Positions 25,593 to 35,156 of a stretch of 64,000 bases of DNA are shown piece by piece. Both the position numbers and the translations under genes were made by a program. This stretch comes from JBGRQA01 sp041725895 (GTDB taxonomy: Bacteria; Bacteroidota; Bacteroidia; Bacteroidales; Marinifilaceae). The stretch is from the NCBI GenBank assembly GCA_041725895.1, contig JBGRQA010000011.1:100954-164953 (forward strand). The letters run 5' to 3'. Each line of letters begins with the position of its first letter. The first letter of the stretch is position 1. Below the pieces are notes generated by a model. The model was not told the origin of the DNA. It ran no database searches and saw only the letters and a list, made by a program, of their open reading frames with translations.

Positions 25593-27941
25593 ATGAAAAC
25601 AAAACCAAGTCGATTGATAGCTGTTCTATTCTGTCTATCAGTTGTGTTCTCCTGTCAACCTTCAAAGCAATTCACCCCCAGGGATATTGCTATTGTTCCG
25701 CAACCTGCACAGTTGGCACTACACGAAGGCTCTTTCAACTTCTCAGGGAAAACCAAATTCCTTGTGGAAAACGAGGAACAAGCCTCAATTGCTCATCAAC
25801 TTTGCACCAAATTTAAAACAGCAGCCAATTTTCAACCCAAAGTAAAGATTGGGGAATCAGAAGGCAAAAATACCATCCGTTTTGCAACCAATCCTGCTAT
25901 AGCCCCGGAAGGTTACTCGCTTGATGTTACAGGAAATTCAATCTCCATACAAGCTTCCCAACCGGCCGGTTTCTTCTATGCAATCCAAACCATTCGTCAA
26001 CTTCTTCCGGTGGAAATCGAAAGCAAAGAGTTGGTAAAAGATATTGATTGGCTCATTCCAGCCCTGAGTATTCAAGACGAACCCCGCTTCAAATGGCGAG
26101 GCTTTATGCAGGATGTTTCCCGCCACTTTATGCCCAAAGAATACATCCTGGAGATAATCGACTACCTAGCTATGAACAAAATGAACACCTTCCACTGGCA
26201 TTTAGTCGACGATCAGGGTTGGCGCCTTGAAATCAAAAAATACCCAAAACTTACCCAAGTGGGTGCATGGCGGGTAGATCACGAGGACAAGGATTGGAGT
26301 GCACGCCCCAGGCAAAAACCGGGCGAAAAGGCAACCTACGGAGGATTCTACACCCAGGATGATATTCGGGAAGTAGTAGAATACGCCCAACAGCGCTACA
26401 TTACCATTGTACCGGAAATAGAAATGCCAGCACACATTAGCTGTGCTCTGGCGGCCTATCCGGAACTTTCCTGTACCGGAGGCCCCTTTACAGTACCTTC
26501 GGGCGATGTTTGGCCAATCACCGATATCTACTGTGCCGGAAATGAGAAAACCTTCCAATTCCTTGAGGATGTTATTTCAGAAGTGGTAACCCTCTTCCCC
26601 TCCCCTTTCATCCACATTGGTGGAGACGAAGCAGATAAAACGGAATGGAAGAAATGCAAAAAATGCCAGGCTCGAATTCGAAAGGAACACCTGAAGAATG
26701 AGCATGAATTGCAAAGCTATTTTGTAAAGCGAATGGAGAAATTCATCAACTCCAAAGGTCGTCGCTTAATTGGTTGGGACGAAATATTGGAAGGAGGACT
26801 GGCACCACAAGCCACTGTAATGAGCTGGCGAGGTTACAAAGGAGGAATTGAAGCTGCCGCACAGGGTCATGATGTGGTAATGAGCCCCAACTCCCACTGC
26901 TACTTCGATCACTACCAGGGACCACAGGATCTGGAACCCCTGGCCTGGGGTGGCTATTCTCCGCTCAGCAAAGTGTATGCTTTTGACCCCATCCATGAAT
27001 CGATGGACGAGAACACAGCGGCTCACGTTTTGGGTGGTCAAGCCAATTTATGGTGCGAATTTGTGCCCGGTCCCAAACATGCACAATACATGACCTTTCC
27101 CCGTCTGGCTGCTCTATCCGAAGCGGTTTGGACCCCAAAAGAGAAAAAAGACTGGAAGAACTTCAGTCATCGAATGATTTCACAGTTGAAACGCTACGAC
27201 TTTCTGGATATCAATTACAGCAAAAGCGCCTACCTGGTTTCCTGCCAAACTCAATACAACACAACTGATAAGCTGGTAGAATTGAAACTATCCACAGAAC
27301 TGCCCGATCTAAAGATAAGATACAGTCTTAACGGAGAGGAGCCAACAGCTGCATCAAAAGAATATACAAGCCCGATTCAACTCGCCCAATCAGTCGAGGT
27401 AAAGGCTGCCAGCTTTCAGGATGGGAAAAGGGTTGGTAAGGTAGTAACTCACAAACTCAAAATTCACAAAGCCACAGGAAAAAGGGTGGACTATCAAATC
27501 CCCAACAACAAGAAGTACAATGGAAGCGGAACCATTAATTTGGTAAATAGTGTTCGTGGCTCCTCCAACTTCGGAGATGGAAACTGGCAGGGATGGTACG
27601 GAGAGGACATGGAAGTAACTCTGAATCTGGAGGAGAGTACCCCCCTGCAAAAAATAACTGTAGGTGCACTCCAAAAAGCCGGATCATGGATCTTTCTACC
27701 CAAAAACATCTCCTTTTACAGCTCTCAGGATGGCAAAACTTTCGAAGAGTTGGGAGAAGTAATGCACCATACTGACCCCATAACCGGAGGCACCATAAAA
27801 CATGATTTTGTATTGAATGCAAAAGATAAAAAAGCAAAATATATCAAAGTAATTGCCCACGCTCTGAAAAAATGCCCCAGGCATCATGCCGGGGAGGGAA
27901 AAAAATGCTGGATGTTTATCGATGAAATTGAGATTGAATAG
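25593..27941 (+). CDS. Beta-N-acetylhexosaminidase, GH20 lipoprotein
   Basis: Removes terminal N-acetylhexosamines from chitin fragments, glycans or peptidoglycan pieces. From the start at 25593 the protein has 782 residues: a lipobox (VVFSC, C21), a GH20b N-terminal alpha/beta domain (about 35-155), the GH20 barrel (about 160-510) with the catalytic Asp-Glu pair D345-E346 in HIGGDEADKTEW, a chitobiase C-terminal-like region, and a discoidin-like F5/8 domain at the end (about 630-780). The longer frame from 25524 adds 23 residues before the signal peptide and is unlikely. Expected on the cell surface or in the periplasm. Confidence 0.94.
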   Translation: MKTKPSRLIAVLFCLSVVFSCQPSKQFTPRDIAIVPQPAQLALHEGSFNFSGKTKFLVENEEQASIAHQLCTKFKTAANFQPKVKIGESEGKNTIRFATNPAIAPEGYSLDVTGNSISIQASQPAGFFYAIQTIRQLLPVEIESKELVKDIDWLIPALSIQDEPRFKWRGFMQDVSRHFMPKEYILEIIDYLAMNKMNTFHWHLVDDQGWRLEIKKYPKLTQVGAWRVDHEDKDWSARPRQKPGEKATYGGFYTQDDIREVVEYAQQRYITIVPEIEMPAHISCALAAYPELSCTGGPFTVPSGDVWPITDIYCAGNEKTFQFLEDVISEVVTLFPSPFIHIGGDEADKTEWKKCKKCQARIRKEHLKNEHELQSYFVKRMEKFINSKGRRLIGWDEILEGGLAPQATVMSWRGYKGGIEAAAQGHDVVMSPNSHCYFDHYQGPQDLEPLAWGGYSPLSKVYAFDPIHESMDENTAAHVLGGQANLWCEFVPGPKHAQYMTFPRLAALSEAVWTPKEKKDWKNFSHRMISQLKRYDFLDINYSKSAYLVSCQTQYNTTDKLVELKLSTELPDLKIRYSLNGEEPTAASKEYTSPIQLAQSVEVKAASFQDGKRVGKVVTHKLKIHKATGKRVDYQIPNNKKYNGSGTINLVNSVRGSSNFGDGNWQGWYGEDMEVTLNLEESTPLQKITVGALQKAGSWIFLPKNISFYSSQDGKTFEELGEVMHHTDPITGGTIKHDFVLNAKDKKAKYIKVIAHALKKCPRHHAGEGKKCWMFIDEIEIE

Positions 27942-27960
27942 GAACATTTGCAACAAATAG

Positions 27961-27999
27961 AAAAAGCGGGAGTCTTTATTTAGGCTACCGCTTTTTTTT
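27961..27999 (+). terminator. Terminator of the hexosaminidase gene
   Basis: AAAAAGCGG at 27961-27969 pairs with CCGCTTTTT at 27988-27996, followed by more T residues. It lies 20 nt after the stop codon. Confidence 0.88.
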
Positions 28000-28113
28000 A
28001 CAATAACTGTTTCACGAAAATCATAACGTAGAACAAATCAACCTAAATATCATTAACAATGCAATATTTACTAACTTAACACTACAATTTCGAATCAAAA
28101 CAAAATCTTACCC

Positions 28114-30612
28114 ATGCAAACACCTCAATTCATCTCCAGGATTATACACCAGGCAAAAACGATTGCCAGAAAGGCTGCCAATTGGACACAACAAAATTGT
28201 CAAATAGGGCCTTCAACCCGGAAAGGAATAATCAGAACCCTATTTGCTACGGTAATCGTAAGCATGGGATATTCCGGCTATCAGCAACTTCGGACCGGCT
28301 GGGGAGCTTCCGTTGATGTACTTCTGGGGGTAGCAATAGGAATCCTGGCCCTTGCATTAGGCTATGGTTTGTTTCGACTTGCCCTATATCTTCTTTCCAA
28401 ATTACCCGGAAAATTCAGCGCCTTTGTTTCGGCCGCCTTTATCACCCTTCTGTTCTTCCTGTGGGGAAACCCCGATACCGGCTTCCTTCTGATTGGTTCA
28501 ATTGTGCTATCAGCAGCCACTCTGGGAGGATCCATTACAATAGCTACTTCCCTAAACTTCAGAAATTCGTCTGTGTGGAAAAAACTTTGGACCGGTTCAC
28601 TCATCGCCCTCTCCTCCACCGCTTTTGTGGCTCTTTTCTGGTGGCTGGGGCAAACTGGCAGCAACAAAGAGATCGTAAGAATCGAAATACCGGAAAACAA
28701 TAACGTTCCCCCATTAACTGCAGCGGATCCCTCCCAACCGGGCGCCTATCCCGTTGAATTCCTGACCTATGGAAATGGGACGGATCGTCGACCTGAATTT
28801 GGAGAAGAAGCCTCCCTAAAAACAAACTCTGTCAATGGCAAACCCTTCACGGGGGAGCTGGAAGGAGATTTTAAATCGATGCGAAAGAACTACTGGAACT
28901 TCAATTGCACCGAACTTCCTCTTAATGGCCGGGTATGGTATCCTAAGGGAAACGGCCCCTTTCCTTTGGTCTTGATTGTGCATGGAAACCACAGCATGCG
29001 GGAATACTCCGATCCGGGATACGCTTACCTAGGGGAATTACTGGCCAGCAGGGGCTACATCTTTGTTTCGGTAGATGAAAACTTCCTGAACGGTGACTGG
29101 GCCGCCAACTACAGTAAGGAAAACGATGCCCGGGGTTGGTTACTTTTGGAACATCTGAAAACCTGGCGGAAATGGAATGATGATTCTGAAAATCCTTTCT
29201 TTAATAAGGTGAACATGGACAAGATATCACTGATTGGACACTCCAGGGGAGGTGAAGCGGTGAGTATTGCCGCCGCCTTCAACAAACTGAAATACTACCC
29301 TGATGATGCGAGGGTTGCCTTCGATTTCGACTTCAACATTCGCTCGGTGATTGCCATTGCACCCATTGATGGTCAGTACAAACCCTCCAATCAGTCTACC
29401 CCGTTGGAGAATATCAACTACCTTCTGCTACAGGGATCTCATGATGCGGATGTCTCCTTCTTCTCCGGAGACCGGCAGTACAAGCGGATCCAATTCAGCA
29501 ACGGAAAGGAATACTTTAAAACCTCAATCTACATCTACCGGGCCAACCACGGACAATTCAATACGGTTTGGGGCAACCGGGATTACGGCTTACCCGGAGG
29601 CTACTTCCTTAACACCAAAGCCCTCCTGAACGGCGAAGATCAGCGACAAATTGCAAAGGTATACATCAGCTCCTTCCTGGACGCTACCCTAAAAGACAAT
29701 CATCAATACCTTTCCCTGTTCCGCGATTACCGCAAAGGGTTGAAATGGCTGCCCGAAAGCTATTACATCAATCGCTATGAAGATTCACACACCCGTTACT
29801 TCTGCGATTTTGACGAGGACATCGACGTAACCACGACTACCGTGAAGGGAGGACATCTGGCAGGCAAAGCCCTTGCCAATTGGATGGAGAGGGATCTAAA
29901 ATTTCGAAAAGGAAGCTCCCTGCGTCAAAACAAAGCGGTATTGCTGGGATGGGAGTACCATGCACAAGATTCTACCTCTACTGCCAGTGATACCTTGCCC
30001 AAAAATGAAAGGGTAAATCTACACCAAACCAACCCCGTAGAACCGGCTCAAGCCTTCGAGGCCGCCTCCTACAGTATCACTTTGCCAAACGAGGTAAAAA
30101 CGGCCTGGAATTTGGATTCAACCTCATCCCTGACCTTTGCCATTGCTCAGTTGGATCAATCTCCTGCAAAACCTCTTGATCTGGATAAAAAGGAAGAAAA
30201 CGAAAAGAATAAAGAGGAGGAGAACAAGGAGGACCCGACTCCAAACACAAATAAGAAAGAAGACAAGAAAAAGGAAGAGAAAACAGACAAGGAAGAAAAA
30301 AGCATCAAACCTCTTGATTTTTCAATTGAATTGGAGGATGAGCAGGGTGAAACAGTGAGAATGTCAATTCAGGAGGTTGGCATCCTGATGCCCCCACTAA
30401 GAGCCAAGTTTACCCGTTTCCAACCATTGGAGGATAACTACGGCAAATCCAGCGAACCCATACTGCAAACCATGGAAATCCAGCTGGCTCAACTCCAGAC
30501 AAGGAACAGCGAATTCATTCCCACAAAGCTGAAGGAGATCCGCTTCCTATTCGACAAATCGTCCAAAGGGGTTATCCTTTTGGATGAAGTAGGATTTCGA
30601 ATAAGGAAGTAA
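28114..30612 (+). CDS. Membrane-anchored alpha/beta hydrolase
   Basis: An 832-residue protein. Four or so membrane helices fill residues about 45-190. A large alpha/beta-hydrolase domain (about 220-570) follows, with an oxyanion HGNHSMREY near 291-299 and the nucleophile S377 in GHSRGGEAV; a late NHGQFN segment (about 480) supplies the likely histidine. This resembles dienelactone-hydrolase or chlorophyllase-like families. After residue 690 there is a highly charged Lys/Glu-rich linker of about 45 residues, then a beta-rich C-terminal domain. The substrate is unknown. The catalytic part probably faces the periplasm. Confidence 0.82.
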   Translation: MQTPQFISRIIHQAKTIARKAANWTQQNCQIGPSTRKGIIRTLFATVIVSMGYSGYQQLRTGWGASVDVLLGVAIGILALALGYGLFRLALYLLSKLPGKFSAFVSAAFITLLFFLWGNPDTGFLLIGSIVLSAATLGGSITIATSLNFRNSSVWKKLWTGSLIALSSTAFVALFWWLGQTGSNKEIVRIEIPENNNVPPLTAADPSQPGAYPVEFLTYGNGTDRRPEFGEEASLKTNSVNGKPFTGELEGDFKSMRKNYWNFNCTELPLNGRVWYPKGNGPFPLVLIVHGNHSMREYSDPGYAYLGELLASRGYIFVSVDENFLNGDWAANYSKENDARGWLLLEHLKTWRKWNDDSENPFFNKVNMDKISLIGHSRGGEAVSIAAAFNKLKYYPDDARVAFDFDFNIRSVIAIAPIDGQYKPSNQSTPLENINYLLLQGSHDADVSFFSGDRQYKRIQFSNGKEYFKTSIYIYRANHGQFNTVWGNRDYGLPGGYFLNTKALLNGEDQRQIAKVYISSFLDATLKDNHQYLSLFRDYRKGLKWLPESYYINRYEDSHTRYFCDFDEDIDVTTTTVKGGHLAGKALANWMERDLKFRKGSSLRQNKAVLLGWEYHAQDSTSTASDTLPKNERVNLHQTNPVEPAQAFEAASYSITLPNEVKTAWNLDSTSSLTFAIAQLDQSPAKPLDLDKKEENEKNKEEENKEDPTPNTNKKEDKKKEEKTDKEEKSIKPLDFSIELEDEQGETVRMSIQEVGILMPPLRAKFTRFQPLEDNYGKSSEPILQTMEIQLAQLQTRNSEFIPTKLKEIRFLFDKSSKGVILLDEVGFRIRK

Positions 30613-30685
30613 TTCCCTCCTCAAACAGAATTGAATATCCATTGATGAAATTACCCGGAAACGAATTACCCTGTTAAAAATAAGG

Positions 30686-30719
30686 AAAGCGGCTGTCTTA
30701 TGCAAAGGCAGCCGTTTTT
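30686..30719 (+). terminator. Terminator of the membrane hydrolase gene
   Basis: CGGCTG at 30690-30695 pairs with CAGCCG at 30709-30714 with flanking AAAG and TTTTT. It lies between converging genes and may serve both. Confidence 0.75.
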
Positions 30720-30765
30720 ACGCAGCAATTCAGTTATTGATCCGAATGACGAGAATAGTAGCCTC

Positions 30766-31587
30766 TTAAGCCACAATATATCTTTCAACTACTTCGGCTA
30801 CCCCATGGTTGTTGTTGGATGCCACAATTACATCGGCACGATCGCGAAGTTCCGGGGTTACATTATCCACCCAAACCCCCAATCCGGCATATTCCACCAT
30901 GCTTAGATCGTTGCCTGCATTTCCTACGGCAATGATCTCCTCGCGTTTTATGCTCAATTTCTCAGCCAAACGGGCAATACTGGCTGCCTTGTCGATTCCC
31001 TGGGGCATTACCTCCAGGAAAAAGGGTTTCGAAATGGATACGCTCTTATTGGGTTTCTCCCTTTTCAATTTGGACTCAACCTTTTTCAGGTATTCAGGCT
31101 CCTCAAGCATAATGCACTTTACAGCCGATTCGGTTACTGCAGATTTGAAGCATTCCACTTTGTTAAATTTCATCTGCGTTAGCTCCACCTCCACATCGAT
31201 ATATTTCGAGTTGGATTCGCTGATGATACTATCGGCAGTATAGGTAATGATATCCACATTGTTGGCCTTACTAAAATCGTGCAGGCTGTGGATTTGCTCT
31301 TTAGACAGACTCTGCTCAAAAATGCTTTTCTGCCGGGTTAAATCGGTGATGATCGCCCCATTGTAGGAAATAATGTACGATCCGTACTTTTTCAAATCAA
31401 GCTCCTCGGCATATCGAAACATGGCGGGCGTAGGACGACCCGAGGCCAAAACGACATAAACCCCCTGCTCCTGTGCTTTCATCAGCATCTCTTTGTTCCG
31501 TTCCGAAATGCTGTGATCGTCACGCAGTAGCGTATCATCCAAATCCAGCACCAACATTTTATAGCGCATCTCCGTATTCATGTTCAT
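30766..31587 (-). CDS. Cof-type HAD-IIB family phosphatase
   Basis: A 273-residue cytoplasmic hydrolase of the HAD-IIB (Cof/YbiV) type, which removes phosphate from sugar phosphates, flavins or related metabolites. Motif I (LDLDDTLLRDD) near residues 14-24, motif II (ASGRPTP) near 48-54, the conserved lysine in MPQGIDKAASI, and motif IV (VGNAGNDLSMVEYAG) are all present, and the cap domain lies between motifs II and III. The usual motif IV GDxxND is written GNAGND, a common variation. The first Met could also be M3 or M7. Substrate cannot be read from the sequence. Confidence 0.92.
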   Translation of the reverse strand: MNMNTEMRYKMLVLDLDDTLLRDDHSISERNKEMLMKAQEQGVYVVLASGRPTPAMFRYAEELDLKKYGSYIISYNGAIITDLTRQKSIFEQSLSKEQIHSLHDFSKANNVDIITYTADSIISESNSKYIDVEVELTQMKFNKVECFKSAVTESAVKCIMLEEPEYLKKVESKLKREKPNKSVSISKPFFLEVMPQGIDKAASIARLAEKLSIKREEIIAVGNAGNDLSMVEYAGLGVWVDNVTPELRDRADVIVASNNNHGVAEVVERYIVA

Positions 31588-32183
31588 CTCTCCCTTTCAC
31601 AACTCTCCCATCCTCTTTTTCAGATGAATTACGATACCATTTTGACTAAAAATTGGTACCTTAGAGATATTGTATTTGTATTCTATAATTTGAGCACCAG
31701 GCATTGGCCCACCCCAAACCGTATTTTAAATTTTCAGCCTGCGAAAGTAAAACAATTATCTATTCCACCCAAAAGGCGGGTGCGCTATTTGAGGATTTGT
31801 GGTGGAATTGGGGATAGAGAACAAATTTGATTCGGATGTATGGAAGGGGGAATCGATGTGGGTTCTGTTTATTTTGATTTACAGTAGTACCAGAGTTTGA
31901 ATTAACCTAATTTGATGTCATAAAAAAAGTGTTCCCTACCCAATAGTTATCGGGATTCGGAAACACCTTAATCTTGCTTTGTTTTTTCTAACGGTCTTGC
32001 TAAGTTTTCGTGGGCGATTTTAAAGAGTTGAACTCTCAAACCGCAAGTAAGCAAGCCGATTAAATTACTTTATATTTTAACAAGCACAATTGAATTGGCT
32101 TGCTGGCGTTTCTTAATTGAACTAAACTTTCAAGTTGCTCATCTACGCACATGAAATTTAGCTTTTGTTACAGTTCGTTTTAT
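31588..32183. other. Gene-free stretch at the edge of an accessory zone
   Basis: No coding sequence is supported here. GTGTTCCC (31929-31936) and GGAAACAC (31959-31966) form an imperfect stem followed on the minus strand by seven T residues, which could terminate transcripts from the accessory genes to the right. The rest holds nothing I can name. Confidence 0.5.
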
Positions 32184-32694
32184 TTATTTAATATGTCTCG
32201 GATTTTTAGTAGAATCTGGAATGCTAAAATTAGAAAAAACAGTATCCTTACTTGTGGTGATGTCATTCATATAGTTCGTATTGCATGCAACGTTATTTTC
32301 CTCCAATTTGTTTTGGCTTATATCCTCGGTGTATTTAGTAAATAGTACAGTTACAAACGGCGATAACGCTGCTATAAATATTGCTGAAATAGTTAATCTA
32401 TATGAACGCTTGGCTGCTTTTAAGTTAGCTTCCAGGTTTTCAATCTTTAATTGATCTTCTATATGTTTTTTCTAGTGATTCAAATTTACTACCTCTTATG
32501 GTAAGTCTAAATAGCTTACGCCCCATGTCTTCAACCAATTTAAAATCTTCCAAGTATTGCAAGATCGTAGAAGTATCAACTAAAATTTTATTTATAAACT
32601 CACCACCATTTAAGACTTCAAACGTAGTTTTACCATTATGTTTTTTAAGGTATTTTATTATTTCTTCTGCTCTTTTTTCTTGGTCTTTATTCAT
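32184..32694 (-). pseudogene. Winged-helix/membrane protein, frameshifted
   Basis: The open frame from the ATG at 32694 encodes a winged-helix-like domain (MNKDQEKRAEEIIKYLKKH...RLTIRGSKFESLEK) and stops at 32440. Reading on with one base removed from the A6 run near 32467 restores a longer product: a coiled segment (HIEDQLKIENLEANLKAAKRS), a membrane helix (LTISAIFIAALSPFVTVLF) and a polar tail ending at the TAA at 32184. The restored length would be about 169 residues, and its layout (winged helix, one membrane helix, polar tail) matches the adjacent gene at 32750-33205. The break could be a real mutation, slippage at the A-run, or a sequencing error. Confidence 0.65.
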
Positions 32695-32749
32695 TGGTTC
32701 TAGTTTATTAAACCAACAAACACATAGCGTTTTAAGCAATTAACTCTGA

Positions 32750-33205
32750 TCACTTTACTGCTAAGGAATCTTTTTTCATCATTAAAGTTGAGTCAATGGT
32801 TTTCTGATTCGTTATGTTAGGTATTTCCTTTTCTATTATTAATGTGTCAATAGTTTTTATTTTATCTTTACTAGAAAACCAATCAGCCGTTTTTAATACC
32901 GCAAGCCATAATCCTCCAAGTATTCCTAATATTACTATGGAGTGGTAAATAGTTTTATTCCTTCTATCTCTTCTTATCTTTCTTAACTCAGTCAACACTG
33001 TTAGTGTATATGGATTCTTATTAAAACAGTATATCCCTTTCGTAAATTCTATTTGACCCGCTCCTTTTTCTTTTAATATCCTACATACAGATTCAGCTTT
33101 GTCTTTAGAGTCGAACATTTTATAAATCCTTTCTGGACTTATCCTTTTTTCTTTGCATACAATTTCAAGAATCTTAATGCTTTTATTTAATTCTTTTTTC
33201 TCCAT
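32750..33205 (-). CDS. Small protein with helix-turn-helix-like domain and membrane helix
   Basis: A 151-residue protein with an N-terminal winged-helix-like segment (about 1-62, KSIKILEIVCKEKRISPERIYKMF), a basic stretch, one membrane helix (about 88-106) and a polar, probably periplasmic, tail. The family is not recognised. The next gene downstream has the same layout but is frameshifted, which suggests a tandem pair. No catalytic motif is visible. AT-rich composition and lack of conserved neighbours suggest accessory DNA. Confidence 0.6.
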   Translation of the reverse strand: MEKKELNKSIKILEIVCKEKRISPERIYKMFDSKDKAESVCRILKEKGAGQIEFTKGIYCFNKNPYTLTVLTELRKIRRDRRNKTIYHSIVILGILGGLWLAVLKTADWFSSKDKIKTIDTLIIEKEIPNITNQKTIDSTLMMKKDSLAVK

Positions 33206-33372
33206 ACCTTTCTATTTACAACCCCAAATGAACTGTAACGGTAAATTGTTTGTTATCATTGCGGATTACGTGTGATTATCTGTCCTGATATGGACGGATG
33301 ATCGTGCGAGAATCCGAACGACGAATACGCACTACTGCCGCAATGTAATAAACAAAATATAAACGGCAGATT

Positions 33373-34257
33373 TTAGTTTTCATTTATTAATAGTTTTTCA
33401 AATAAATCTTCAAATTTCTCATAAAGTTTGAAATTTATGAGATCAATTATTCTCATTGTTTTTTCTATATTTTCGTCTTTAATACCAATACGTTTGCTCC
33501 ACAGTATAAATGCCTCATTGCAAATTTTTATTATTGGGGAAATCATTCTTAGATCAGGGGAACAACTATATGGATTGCAAGTAAACGACATATCTTCATT
33601 TTGAATTAAATGATAGTCTAGTGACTCTGTCCAAGAACCATGAATATTTTCAGATGGTAAACCAAATAGGTTTCGATAAAAGTATTCTGGCTCTTGTTGT
33701 GAAAAAATATCGTAAAAGCTTTTGCCATCTATTTTCCATTTATTTCCTTTCTGTTTTGAGAAGGACTCATTTTCATATCCATCGTTTTTCAACTTTGATT
33801 TAATTTTCTCCTTAAGTCGAATTGCAGTTGGCGAAGAATTTTTTTGTGTAGGAACATCTAATGATCTTAAAATTTGTAATCTATTCTTATATCCACATTT
33901 TCGATAATCCTCTATGATGTCATTCCCATTTACCATTAAATATTTTGCTGTGACAGCAGATTCAATTATCATTCGATCTAAAAGTGAAACACCATCTCCA
34001 TCATTGTCTTTGTAACATTTGATAGCAAGTTTAAGAATCTTCCAAATTCGAACTAAAAGACCTAAAATCGCAGCATCATATTTATTAACCCCTTTTACAT
34101 TAATATCTTCATTTCGAACTCTTGTTAGCACGTCATAATAATCTGCAATAATCTCATAGAAATTACCAGAAACAAAAAGAAGCTCATCTAAAGTTGTTGC
34201 TTTATCAATGTTAACATTTTCAATAAGACGATCATATATTTTATCTAATTCCTCCAT
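33373..34257 (-). CDS. DUF5677-like protein
   Basis: A 294-residue, mostly helical soluble protein. The central pattern LLDRMIIESAVTAKYLMVNGND with a preceding helical repeat (VRIWKILKLAIKCYKDNDGD) resembles DUF5677, a family of unknown function found in scattered accessory regions. Later segments GLPSENIHGSWTESLDYHL contain a conserved-looking histidine and tryptophan. No signal or membrane segment is seen. The family assignment is from memory and only moderately certain. The gene is AT-rich like its neighbours. Confidence 0.6.
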   Translation of the reverse strand: MEELDKIYDRLIENVNIDKATTLDELLFVSGNFYEIIADYYDVLTRVRNEDINVKGVNKYDAAILGLLVRIWKILKLAIKCYKDNDGDGVSLLDRMIIESAVTAKYLMVNGNDIIEDYRKCGYKNRLQILRSLDVPTQKNSSPTAIRLKEKIKSKLKNDGYENESFSKQKGNKWKIDGKSFYDIFSQQEPEYFYRNLFGLPSENIHGSWTESLDYHLIQNEDMSFTCNPYSCSPDLRMISPIIKICNEAFILWSKRIGIKDENIEKTMRIIDLINFKLYEKFEDLFEKLLINEN

Positions 34258-34580
34258 TTAAATATGCTCCTTATAAATATAAAAAAATGTATTTGTTTAC
34301 TGGTCTCATTAATTTGCCGTTAACGTTTCACTAACAGCCATTGCCATTATTTCTACTATCTTTCTAAAAAGGTGTTGTTAGCCCACCCATTAGGTTGTGA
34401 AACAACACCTATTGTATTGAGCCGAATAGAACGGCTTCAACTGGACTTTATTTTCCATCCCATCTCAACCATGCCTAAGCTTATATTAGCGGTAAAGAAT
34501 ACTTTACTCATCCATCTCAGGATAATGGGTAAAACCCATGTGTATCAAAAACATCTAAACCCAACAGGTTGAAGTGCCTT
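34258..34580. repeat. Intergenic region with REP-like inverted repeats
   Basis: AGGTGTTGTT at 34370-34379 pairs with AACAACACCT at 34401-34410. Farther right are a GGGT-AAA-ACCC hairpin near 34525-34540 and an imperfect pair of CTTCAAC/GTTGAAG ends (34435 and 34570). The same style of element occurs at 35945-36110. No gene is seen. Confidence 0.6.
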
Positions 34581-34889
34581 TTATATCGCCTGTTTTACAG
34601 CCTGGGTCAAGGTATCCATGGCAGCAGTAATAGCTTTCTGTGCTTCCGGTTTGCCAACAATTTGCAGGGAGAGCAATTCTGCTTCAAGCAGGGCTTTTTC
34701 TCTTTCTATCTCGGCAGAGAACTCTTCTTCGCAAATTTCCCCTTCGCTAAGAGCTGTCATCAACTCCTCAAGAGTCACTCTATTTTGCTCAAGGAGGTTC
34801 ATTACTCCCTCCCTCAAAAGCTCCTGTCCGTTTTGTGTGGTGTTTGCGGCATTCGCTGCCATCTCTCTCAATAAACTATCCATGTTCAT
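34581..34889 (-). CDS. Small acidic helical protein
   Basis: A 102-residue protein, almost entirely helical and acidic (for example LEELMTALSEGEICEEEFSAEIEREKALLEAE, split across residues 40-71). It could start at M1 or M3. There is no signal peptide, membrane segment or known motif, and I do not recognise the family. The amphipathic heptad pattern suggests self-association. It is a plausible gene because the codon pattern is regular and the opposite-strand frames are not. Confidence 0.55.
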   Translation of the reverse strand: MNMDSLLREMAANAANTTQNGQELLREGVMNLLEQNRVTLEELMTALSEGEICEEEFSAEIEREKALLEAELLSLQIVGKPEAQKAITAAMDTLTQAVKQAI

Positions 34890-35156
34890 ATCAATTCTCT
34901 TTTTACGGTTTGCTTGAAAATTGCCTGTCAGCCCTATTGGAAACAGCAGGCACCCCTACATTCTTTTAATTGGTTGCAGCTTGAGCCACATTTTCTAATT
35001 ACGTAGAAGTAAGCTCCTAAAAGGAGGATTCCCTAACAGGTGAGACTAGACCATATCTTCAAAAGCATCCCTCCTATTTCGCAACCAAATCCCCCTGTCT
35101 CTCAAAGTTATGAAAAGTAGCAACAGAAGCAAATTTTACCCTTGCTTTTTTTATTG

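Noticed and set aside
32151..32345. 64-codon open frame on the plus strand
   Set aside because: It is antisense to the restored tail of the frameshifted winged-helix protein.
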